Assembly (NCBI RefSeq): GCF_014203705.1
Contig: NZ_JACHJR010000001.1
Span: 7,192,001 to 7,256,000 of the forward strand
Length of the DNA: 64,000 nt
Source: Kitasatospora gansuensis
GTDB lineage: Bacteria > Actinomycetota > Actinomycetes > Streptomycetales > Streptomycetaceae
Direction of reading: 5' to 3'
The notes beneath the pieces were generated by a model. It had not been told where the DNA came from, searched no databases, and saw only the letters and a list, made by a program, of their open reading frames with translations. The number at the start of each line of letters is the position of its first letter. Within the stretch, counting starts at the first letter, position 1. Both the position numbers and the translations under genes were made by a program. Positions 44,078 through 51,985 of the stretch are shown one piece after another.

Positions 44078-44194
44078 CACGCCGTGGGCGTCGGCAAGTG
44101 CCTTGACGTGCCGGGATGGTCCACCGCGGACGGTACGCACCCGGGGATCAGGGACTGTCACGGCGGATCCAACCAGCGACTGACCTTCGGCTGA
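44078..44194 (+). pseudogene. CBM13 remnant
   Basis: A 38-codon open stretch encodes HAVGVGKCLDVPGWSTADGT and ends SNQRLTFG before a TGA. It is one ricin-type repeat, closely resembling the corresponding part of the GH54 protein (KCLDVPGWSTAGGT). There is no catalytic domain, signal peptide or credible start, so it is a relic of a lost secreted glycosidase. It lies in the otherwise non-coding 43440-44317 region, which also holds operator sites A and B. Confidence 0.7.
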
Positions 44195-44317
44195 CGCCGC
44201 AGTGACCCCGTGCCCGAGCCGCGGGTGCGACCCAGCAGACCCAACCCCCGCGCCACGCACCCGCGCTCATCGGTGAGCAGATGCCCGGATGCGAATGCGC
44301 GTCTCAGGAGGACGTAG

Positions 44318-47122
44318 ATGTCAGGAATCCCATGGCCCAGTTGGGCAGGGCGCCGCCTGCCGGTCGCTGCGGCCGTCACGGCCCTGGTGGCCGCGCTGTC
44401 GGTCGGAGTGCCCGCGACGCACGCGGTCGCCGCCTCGGCGACCACCATCGCGGTGAATGGATCGTCGCCGGGACTGACCTTCGACGGCGACGGCGCGATC
44501 AGCGGAGGCGGGGGGAACAGTCGCCTGCTGGCGGACTATCCCCCAGCCCAGCAGAGCCAGATTCTGGACTACCTGTTCAAGCCCGGATACGGGGCGCAGG
44601 TGCAGATCCTCAAACTGGAAACGGGCGGCTCGGGCAACTCGACCTCGGGCGCGGAGCCGTCCTTCGAGGAGGTCGAGGGCAATATCAACTGCAGTGCGGG
44701 GTACGAGTTCTGGCTGGGCCGGCAAGCAGTTCAGCGCAACCCCGGCATCAAGCTGTACGGGCTCACCTGGTCCGCTCCCGCATGGGTCGGTTCGAGCTTC
44801 TACAACGCCAACGGGATCCGGTACGTCCTGGACTGGCTGGGATGCGCGAAGCAGCACGGCTTGACGATCAGTTACATCGGTGGCTGGAACGAGCACGGTT
44901 ACGACGCCAACTGGTTCCCCCAGCTGCGCAGCGCCCTCGACAACAATGGCTACGGCAGCGTGCAGGTGGTGGCCGCCGACGCGAACGACTCCGGATGGTC
45001 GACCGCGGACGGACTGGCGAGCAACCCGGCGTTCAAGGCGGCCACGGCAGTGGTCGGCAACCACTACCCGTGCTCCCCGTACAGCGGCTCCAGTTCCTAC
45101 ACCCAGTGCACCAGCACGCCGACGGCCAAGGGGCTCGGGCTGCCGCTGTGGGCCAGCGAGAACGGAACGCTGGACCACCAAGCCGGCGGAGCACCGATGG
45201 CCCGCACGAACAACCTGGTCTACCTCCAGGGCCGGATGGTCGCGAACATCAACTGGCCGATCGTGGCGAGCGCCTATCCCGATGTCTCCTTCGTGGGACA
45301 GGGGCTGATCAGGGCGGACCAGCCCTGGTCGGGTGCCTATGACGTGGGTCTGTCGACCTGGGCGATGGCCCATACCACCCAGTTCGCGCAGCCGGGCTGG
45401 CGCTACCTCGACAGCGGCTCCGGATACCTGGGCGGATCGTCCTACACGCAGGGCAGCTATGTGTCCCTGAAGTCGCCCGACAACCACGACTGGTCCACGG
45501 TCATCGAGACCACGAGGGCTTCCGGCCCGCAGACCGTGACGTTCAACGTGGGAGGTGGACTGTCGACAGGCACGGTCCATGTCTGGTCCACCAACCTGGC
45601 GTCGAGTGATCCGTCCACCTGGTTCGTCCGGAATCCGGATGTCACCCCGGACGGCTCGGGGAAGGTCACGGTGACCCTGCAACCGGACCGGGTCTACTCC
45701 TTCACCACCACGACCGGCCAGGGCAAGGGGACGGCTTCCAGCCCGGCGGCGGCTGAGCTGCCGCTGCCGTACAGCGACGACTTCACTTCGGAAGCGTTCG
45801 GCAGCCAGCCCCGCTATCTCGGCACGATGGAGGGCGCGTTCGACGTGCAGCCGTGCGTGGGGCGCTCCGGGCGATGCGTCCAGCAGGAGACGCCTGCCCG
45901 GCCGCTGGAATGGGGCTACTTCAACGGCGACACGCGTCCCTACACCGCAGGTGGCAACGGCAACTGGACCAACTACCAGGTCTCGGCCGACGTGATGAAC
46001 AAGGCCGCCGGATCAGTAGGCATCGCGGGCCGTCAGCAGAGCGCAGGGGAGCAGTGGAACGCGGGAGAAGACCCGACCCACGTGAAGGGCTACTGGTTCT
46101 CGTTGAGCGACAGCGGCGCGTGGTCGGTCACCCGTTCCGACTTCGCGGACAACAAGCTGACGCTGGCGAGCGGCACGATGCCGAGCGCAGCAGGACCGGG
46201 TACCTGGCACCACCTCGCGCTGGGGTTCAGTGGTGCGACCATCACGGCTGCCGTCGACGGCACGACGGTCAGCACGGTCACCGACACCGCGTACAGCGCC
46301 GGCAAGGTCGCACTCTTCACCGGCGGGTACACCGTCGGCAGCCAGTTCGCCAACCTGACGGTCGCGCCGCTGCCGGGTGGCACAGCACAGACGGTGACCG
46401 TGCCCTACAGCGCCGTCGGCCAGTGGCAGTACTCCGGGTCCTGGTCCAGCGGTGGCGGCAACACCTGGTCCGCCGCCGTCGGCGCCACCGCCACCCTGAC
46501 CTTCAAGGGAAGCTACGTGGCACTGGACTCCATCGCCTACGACAGCCAGGGCGTTGTGACGGTCTCGGTCGACGGCGGTGCGGCGACCTCCGTGGATCTG
46601 TACCGCAACTCCAGCCAGGGCGTGACCGCACCGGTCTTCACCGCCAACGGCCTCGATCCGACGGTGACCCACACGCTCAAGGTCACCGTCACCGGTACCA
46701 AGAATCCCGCCTCCAGCGGAACTTGGGCCTCGGTCGCCTACGCTGTCGTCGGGACGCCGCAGACCATCCCGTACAGCGCCGTCGGCCAGTGGCAGTACTC
46801 CGGGTCCTGGTCCAGTGGCGGCGGCAACACCTGGTCCGCCACCGTCGGCGCCACCGCCACCCTGACCTTCAAGGGAAGCGGTGTGACGCTGGACTCCATC
46901 GTCTACAACGGCCAGGGCGTTGTGACGGTCTCGGTCGACGGCGGTGCGGCGACCTCCGTGGATCTGTACCGCAACTCCAGCCAGGGCGTGACCGCACCGG
47001 TCTTCACCGCCAACGGCCTCGATCCGACGGTGACCCACACGCTCAAGGTCACCGTCACCGGTACCAAGAATCCCGCCTCCAACGGCACTTGGGCGTCCGT
47101 GGCCGACGCCGCCATCACCTAG
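44318..47122 (+). CDS. Secreted GH59 galactosidase-like enzyme with tandem C-terminal modules
   Basis: 934 aa, AGGAGG 6 bp before ATG 44318, Sec signal ending HAVAAS. Galactocerebrosidase-type (GH59) barrel: FDGDGAISGGGGNSRLLADY, acid/base Glu192 in IGGWNEHGYD, nucleophile Glu281 in PLWASENGTLDH. A lectin-like domain follows (about 490-690). The C-terminus is two nearly identical 122-residue beta-sandwich modules (PYSAVGQWQYSGSWSSGGG). The likely activity is exo-beta-galactosidase on plant galactan. In the same frame past the TAG stop lies a CBM13 relic, suggesting that the ancestral protein was longer. Confidence 0.85.
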   Translation: MSGIPWPSWAGRRLPVAAAVTALVAALSVGVPATHAVAASATTIAVNGSSPGLTFDGDGAISGGGGNSRLLADYPPAQQSQILDYLFKPGYGAQVQILKLETGGSGNSTSGAEPSFEEVEGNINCSAGYEFWLGRQAVQRNPGIKLYGLTWSAPAWVGSSFYNANGIRYVLDWLGCAKQHGLTISYIGGWNEHGYDANWFPQLRSALDNNGYGSVQVVAADANDSGWSTADGLASNPAFKAATAVVGNHYPCSPYSGSSSYTQCTSTPTAKGLGLPLWASENGTLDHQAGGAPMARTNNLVYLQGRMVANINWPIVASAYPDVSFVGQGLIRADQPWSGAYDVGLSTWAMAHTTQFAQPGWRYLDSGSGYLGGSSYTQGSYVSLKSPDNHDWSTVIETTRASGPQTVTFNVGGGLSTGTVHVWSTNLASSDPSTWFVRNPDVTPDGSGKVTVTLQPDRVYSFTTTTGQGKGTASSPAAAELPLPYSDDFTSEAFGSQPRYLGTMEGAFDVQPCVGRSGRCVQQETPARPLEWGYFNGDTRPYTAGGNGNWTNYQVSADVMNKAAGSVGIAGRQQSAGEQWNAGEDPTHVKGYWFSLSDSGAWSVTRSDFADNKLTLASGTMPSAAGPGTWHHLALGFSGATITAAVDGTTVSTVTDTAYSAGKVALFTGGYTVGSQFANLTVAPLPGGTAQTVTVPYSAVGQWQYSGSWSSGGGNTWSAAVGATATLTFKGSYVALDSIAYDSQGVVTVSVDGGAATSVDLYRNSSQGVTAPVFTANGLDPTVTHTLKVTVTGTKNPASSGTWASVAYAVVGTPQTIPYSAVGQWQYSGSWSSGGGNTWSATVGATATLTFKGSGVTLDSIVYNGQGVVTVSVDGGAATSVDLYRNSSQGVTAPVFTANGLDPTVTHTLKVTVTGTKNPASNGTWASVADAAIT
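46406..47122 (+). repeat. Tandem 366-bp repeat inside the GH59 gene
   Basis: Two head-to-tail copies, starting at 46406 and 46772, with only scattered base changes. Each encodes one carbohydrate-binding-like module (TACAGCGCCGTCGGCCAGTG at each start). The near-identity at DNA level points to recent duplication or gene conversion. Confidence 0.85.
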
Positions 47123-47476
47123 AGTCCGCGCGGTGTCATGATCGATCCTTGGGTTCCGTTCCCGCGCGGGGACTACGGCCCGTACAACGCCAACCAGTAC
47201 TACGTGTACTCGGCGGGCCGCGAGTTGTAGATCGGAGGCAAGTGCCTTGGAGCGAGCAGCGACGGCACCGCCAACGGCACCAAGGTCATCACCTGGGGCT
47301 GCAACAGCACCAGCAGCCAGAAATGGACCTTCCATCCGGATGGCAGTATCACCAACGACCTCTCCGGTCTCTGCCTCGATGTCACCGATGTCGGCACGGC
47401 GAACGGATCAACCGTCCAGCTCTGGGGTTGCTCCGGCGGCTCGAACCAGAAGTGGACGGCCGCCAGCGACGGCTGA
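47123..47476 (+). pseudogene. In-frame CBM13 relic downstream of the GH59 stop
   Basis: The frame of the GH59 gene continues past TAG 47120, through 35 codons (including PFPRGDYGPYNANQYYVYSA), a second TAG at 47228, and then about 81 codons of typical ricin-type repeat: GGKCLGASSDGTANG, SSQKWTF, LCLDVTDVG, CSGGSNQKWTAA, ending at TGA 47474. Only the two amber codons break the frame. Either the GH59 gene has lost its CBM13 by nonsense mutations, or this is the tail of a different decayed gene that happens to be in frame. Readthrough is possible but unsupported. Confidence 0.68.
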
Positions 47477-47509
47477 CGGATCCTCGGGAAGCCAACCGGC
47501 GGGGGAGGA

Positions 47510-47551
47510 GGTCCCGCCAGGCTGCTGGTCGCCTTCCCGTACGGCGGGACC
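47510..47551. terminator. Possible hairpin between the CBM13 relic and the AraC gene
   Basis: GGTCCCGCC and GGCGGGACC form 9-bp arms around a 24-nt loop. It lies between plus-strand GH59/relic and the minus-strand AraC gene, so it could end both transcripts. The long loop makes the call tentative. Confidence 0.4.
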
Positions 47552-47627
47552 ACTCCGAAACATGCTCCGCAAGGTCTAGGTCGTGTCGCAAAAGCGGATC
47601 ATGTCCACATGAGTGGTGAGGCGAAGG

Positions 47628-48593
47628 CTACGGCTGCTTGGCAGGAGCCGGCGGTCTTGTCGTATCTGGTGGCGAGGCCGCGCCACAGGGGTGTTGGTGT
47701 GCGCGGAAGGTGCCGGGGGGCAGGCCGGTCTCCCGGGTGAAGAACTTGCCGAAGTTGGTGGGTTCGGTGAAGCCGAGGCGGCGGCCGATGGTGGCGACGG
47801 GCAGGTCGGTGTGGGCCAGGAGGCGGCCGGCCTCCAGGGCGACGCGGGCGTCGATGAGGGCTTTGGCGTTGCGGCCGGTGGCGGCTTGGCAGGCGCGGTT
47901 GAGGGTGGGCAGGGAGTAGCCGACGCGGGCGGCGTAGGCGGCGGCGCTGCGGGTGGTGGCGAAGGAGTGTTCGAGTTCGTGCCGGAAGCGCAAGAAGGTG
48001 TCGCTTCCGATGGTGGCGGGGCCGGGCCGGCTGCCGTCCGGGGTGGGGAGTCTGGCGATGCGGAGCACGAGTGCGGCGAGTAGGTGGCGCAGGAGTTCCA
48101 CGGTGGCCGCGCTGCCCGGCTCGTCCACGGCGCTTCGGTACTCGGCGGCCAGTTCGTCCAGGGCGGCGGTGAGTGAGGTGTTCTCGTGTGGTGCGAGATT
48201 CCGGACGGCGGGGCTGAAGGGGCTGAGCAGGGTGCGGGCGGCTTCCAGGGGCGGCAGGAAGGCGGGGGTGAACAGCACGATGGTCGCCTGGATCGGCTGG
48301 GCCGGCTGGATGGGTCGGGGCAGGCGCAGTACTCGGCCGGGGGCCACGTGCAGCAGGGTGCCCAGGGGTGAGGGGTGTTCTTGGAAATCGACCATGGTGG
48401 TGGCTTCGCCCGCAGTGATCAGGATGATCTGATGGAAATCGGTGCGGTGCACACCGAGCAGCGCTTGCCGGGAGAGTTTGCTGGCCAGATGGGCAATGCT
48501 GGTCACTTCGATGCCCAGCGGGGCGCGGTCGGGGTTGTGGAAGCCGTACTCGGCGACGCGCGTGCCTTCGCCCGGATGCTCGGTTTTGACCAT
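47628..48593 (-). CDS. AraC-family transcriptional regulator
   Basis: 321 aa. N-terminal cupin-like sensing domain (about 15-140; HRTDFHQIILITAGEATTMV, HVAPGRVLRLP) and C-terminal AraC double HTH: AYAARVGYSLPTLNRACQAA, and the second helix pair VATIGRRLGFTEPTNFGKFF with TRETGLPPGTFR. The tail is a Pro-rich extension. It is divergent from the SnoaL-like gene, so likely controls that gene. It is an obvious local candidate regulator but nothing ties it directly to the glycosidases. Confidence 0.9.
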   Translation of the reverse strand: MVKTEHPGEGTRVAEYGFHNPDRAPLGIEVTSIAHLASKLSRQALLGVHRTDFHQIILITAGEATTMVDFQEHPSPLGTLLHVAPGRVLRLPRPIQPAQPIQATIVLFTPAFLPPLEAARTLLSPFSPAVRNLAPHENTSLTAALDELAAEYRSAVDEPGSAATVELLRHLLAALVLRIARLPTPDGSRPGPATIGSDTFLRFRHELEHSFATTRSAAAYAARVGYSLPTLNRACQAATGRNAKALIDARVALEAGRLLAHTDLPVATIGRRLGFTEPTNFGKFFTRETGLPPGTFRAHQHPCGAASPPDTTRPPAPAKQP

Positions 48594-48694
48594 GATGCTT
48601 TCGGATCCTACCTCGCGGCAGCGGCACCCCCTGGCCGAAGGTGGAGGTGCGACTGGCGGGGACGGCTCCGCCTCCGCATCGGAAGGGACGTGTC

Positions 48695-49453
48695 ATGGGC
48701 AACAAGGAACTGGTTCTGCAGGCCGCCGATGAGCTGTTCGGCAAGAAGGACCCTGCCGCGGTGGACCGCTGGGTCGCGGCCGACTACCGCCAGCACAGCT
48801 CACTGGCCGCCGACGGCCCTCAGGCCCTGCGCGACCTGGTGGCCGGTCTGCCCGACGGTTTCCGCTACGAGGGCGCCCGGGTGATCGCGGACGGCGACCT
48901 GGTCGCCCTGCACGGCACCTACTACGGCTTCGGACCGGACCCGCTGGTGGCCTTCGACCTGTTCCGCGTCGACGCCGACGGCAAGCTGGCCGAGCACTGG
49001 GACGCCCTCACCCCGGTCGTGGCGAAGACCGCTTCCGGCCGCTCGCAGACCGACGGGCAGGGCGCGCCGCGTGACCTGGACCGGACCGAGGCCAACCGGG
49101 CCCTGGTCCTGGAGTTCGCGGAGCGGGTCCTCAAGGGTGCCGACTACTCGGTGCTGACCGACTTCATCTCCACCGAGACCTACCTCCAGCACAACGCGGA
49201 GGCTGCCGACGGCCTGGACGGCTTCGGCGCCGCCGCCGCGAAGTGGGGCGAGCAGGGCAAGAACCTGGTCTACAAGACGGTGCACAAGGTCGTCGCGGAA
49301 GGCGACCTGGTCCTGCTGCAGTCCGAGGGCGAGTTCGGGGTGCCGGTGGCGTACTGGGACCTGTTCCGTGTCGCCGACGGCAAGATCGTCGAGCATTGGG
49401 ACGTCATCGCGCCGGTCCCGGCCGAGCTGCCGCACTCCAACGGCCTGTTCTGA
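48695..49453 (+). CDS. Tandem SnoaL/NTF2-like protein
   Basis: 252 aa from ATG 48695 (GGAAGGGA upstream). Two SnoaL-like NTF2 folds in tandem: first VDRWVAADYRQHSSLAADGP through FDLFRVDADGKLAEHWDALT, second FISTETYLQHNAEAADGLDG through YWDLFRVADGKIVEHWDVIA. The two halves share the pattern Y-x-QH and FR-x-G-K-x-EHWD. These proteins are usually small cyclases, isomerases or hydrolases; a specific reaction cannot be given. Divergent from the AraC regulator. Confidence 0.85.
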   Translation: MGNKELVLQAADELFGKKDPAAVDRWVAADYRQHSSLAADGPQALRDLVAGLPDGFRYEGARVIADGDLVALHGTYYGFGPDPLVAFDLFRVDADGKLAEHWDALTPVVAKTASGRSQTDGQGAPRDLDRTEANRALVLEFAERVLKGADYSVLTDFISTETYLQHNAEAADGLDGFGAAAAKWGEQGKNLVYKTVHKVVAEGDLVLLQSEGEFGVPVAYWDLFRVADGKIVEHWDVIAPVPAELPHSNGLF

Positions 49454-49483
49454 ACCCACCGGGGGCCGGCCAACGGAGCGTGA

Positions 49484-49524
49484 AGCGGCCCGCCGCACCA
49501 GGCACTCCGGTGCGGCGGGCCGCT
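49484..49524. terminator. Strong bidirectional hairpin terminator
   Basis: AGCGGCCCGCCGCACC and its exact complement (16-bp arms, 9-nt loop) lie between the convergent SnoaL-like gene and GH2 pseudogene. Confidence 0.78.
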
Positions 49525-49532
49525 CGGTGACC

Positions 49533-51848
49533 TCAGCTCCGGTGCAGGGGAGTCAGGATGAACGCCAAGTCCGCCGGCCCGAGTTCGAGCCGGTACCGAG
49601 GCAGGACACCGGGTCCCACGGCGGCGGTGCCGAGGCCCTGGACGCGGTGGTCGGTGTGGAGGTGGATCACCGGGCCAGGGACCAGTTCGGTGTGGTGCCG
49701 TGCGGCGTCGAGCTGCTGGTCGGTCCAGCGGCGTGCGGAGAAGTGGAACGGCTCCTCGCCCGCGATGCGCATTCCGTTCCCGGCCGGGTCGGTGAAGGTG
49801 GCCCAGCGGGTGTCCGCGCGGTTGCTGTTCTCCTGGGGGCGCACGTAGGGCGTCTGAAGCTCGTCCACGGTGGCACGGAAGCGTCCGACGCGAACCGCCT
49901 GGCGGGAGTCGGGGTACGCCTCGCCCGGGCCGGCGCCGAACCGCTCGACCCGCGACCGGTCGGTGGGAATCTCTCAGTCGAGCCCGATGCGGGCCAGTGA
50001 GCGTGACCCGTTCCTGCGGACCTGTTCCCGGTACTCCTCCGGCGGGAGGGTCGGGTCCACCATGGTGTCCTGGAAGTCGTCCCCCCGCTCCGGCCAGTGG
50101 CCGACGGGTTCGGTGTGCACCCGCAGGCGCAGGCTGTCACCGTCGCTGTCCCAGCGGTAGGTGGTGAGGTAGCCGGAGTTGCCCGCGGCGGCGGCGCTGC
50201 GGGCGACGACGGTCATGCCCGCCACGTCCGGGGCGACGGAGAGCGTACGGTGCCGCAGCCGGTCCAGACCGCGGGCCTTCCAGTAGGCGGCGTCGCGCTG
50301 GTGCCAGCCGCCGTCGTTGTCGGTGGGCGCGCGCCACAGGCCCAACCGCGGTCCGCGGAGGGCGAGTTCGCCGATGCCGAGCAGAGCTCCGGTGGTCCGG
50401 TCGAAGCGGCCGGGGCCGAGCAGGAGGTGGCGCTCACCTTCGCGTACTCCAGGAGACCGGGGGAGGGAGTGCGGTCGGGAAGGACCAGTCCGTCGCAGAT
50501 GAAGTTGCCGTCGTGCAGGTCTTCGCCGAAGTCGCCGCCGTAGCCGAAGAACTGGCGTCCCTCGGCGTCCCGGGTGCGCAGTCCCTGGTCCAACCACTCC
50601 CAGACGTAGCCGCCCTGCACGCGTGGGTACTCGTCGCAGAGTTGCAGGTACTCGGCGAGCCCGCCGGGCCCGTTGCCCATGGCGTGGGCGAACTCGGTGA
50701 GCAGGAAGGGCCTGCGGTTGCGCGGGTCGTCCGCCGGATCGCCGGAGCCGGCCGGGGGCGGGTAGTTGACCTCGCCCGGCCGCAGCTCTCCCCGGCCGAT
50801 CCGGGCGACGGCGGCGGGCGGCCGGTACATCTCGGCGTGCACGTCGGTGTACTCGCCGAGCCGGTCACCCTCGTAGTGGATCGGGCGGGACGGGTCACGC
50901 CGCCGGACCCACTCGGACATGGCCCGAAGAGTGCGCGGTGCGTACGGCGTTGATGTTGTGTTGCTTCATCAATTCGACGTCGCGGCGCATGACTTCGAGC
51001 GAGAGCGTCCGGCCGTGATCGGGGTCGAACTCGTGCCGGTTCACGCCGCGCAGCACCACCCGGCGGCCGTTGACCCGAAGTACCCCGGCCTCGTCGACGG
51101 CGATGCTGCGGAACCCGATCCGGATCCGCTCGCCGGCGGTGGCCAGGTACGCCTCGTAGAGCTGTGGGTCCTCCGCGCTCCAGGGCCGTACCGAAGAGAA
51201 GGCGAACTCGCCGTCGGCCGACTGGTCGTGGATCCCGAGGGCCGGGATGTCGATCCGCACCGGCGCGTGGGCGTCGGTCACCACCCGGAGCCGGCCCGCG
51301 CCGGTGTCCGCGTCGTAGTCGGCGTGCACGAAGACGTCCCGGATGCCGCCGGCAGGGCGGGCCAGCAGGGACACGTCGCGGAAGATGCCTGACAGGCGCC
51401 AGGTGTCCTGGTCCTCCAGGTAGGTGCCCGCGGAGAACTGGTGCACCCGGACCGCCAGCACGTTGCGGCCGGGCCGCAGCAGCTCGCCCACGTCGAACTC
51501 GGTCGGCAGGCGACTGCCGTAAGTGACGCCCAGCCGGCGGCCGTTGAGCCAGACCGGGGCGCAGGAGTCCACGCCCTCGAAGCGCAGCACGGCCGGCGCA
51601 CCCGTCCAGTCGGCGGGCAGGTCGAAGGTCCTGCGGTAGTCCCCGGTCTCGTTCTCGTCCGGGACGAAGGGCGGGTCGAGCGGGATCGGGTAGGCGATGT
51701 TGAGGTAGATCGGCCGGCCGTAGCCGTGCAGCTGCCAGTGCGAGGGGACCCGGAGGGCGTCCCAGGAACTGTCGTCGGAGTCCAGGACCGCGCGCGGCGC
51801 GGCACAGCCGTGGCCGGGTGCGTAGTCCTCGAAATAGCGTGCGGACAC
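49533..51848 (-). pseudogene. LacZ-type GH2 beta-galactosidase, degraded by deletions, frameshifts and a stop
   Basis: Reading from GTG 51848 (GAGG upstream), pieces of an intracellular GH2 beta-galactosidase follow in order: RYFEDYAPGHGCAAPRA, VPSHWQLHGYGRPIYLNIAY, DQDTWRLSGIFRDVSLLARP, RGVNRHEFDPDHGRTLS, EWVRRRDPSRPIHYEGDR, LLTEFAHAMGNGPGGLAEY, GLWRAPTDNDGGWHQRDA and RFGAGPGEAYPDSRQAVR. Sections are missing near 51770 (part of the first domain), near 50925 (barrel segment with the acid/base NE, plus a frameshift) and near 50440 (linker domain, plus a frameshift). A TGA at 49974-49976 then interrupts ARIGLD/EIPTDR. No signal peptide. It cannot make an active enzyme. Confidence 0.88.
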
Positions 51849-51985
51849 GGGGGAGCCTCGGCGGTTGTGGGCGATGCGCGTGACCGTACTGTCGAAGCCG
51901 TCTTGCGGGAAGCACCGTCGGAACATCGAGAGCTTCGTGGAGCGGTGTGCTGGGGACACCCCGACGCCGGGCGGCGTGGATGCGA

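Noticed and set aside
47577..47612. CTAG followed by GGTCGTGTCGCAAAA and a TCATGT-CC-ACATGA palindrome, reminiscent of an insertion-sequence end.
   Set aside because: No transposase remnant and no matching opposite end were seen; it may equally be an AraC-gene terminator or chance.
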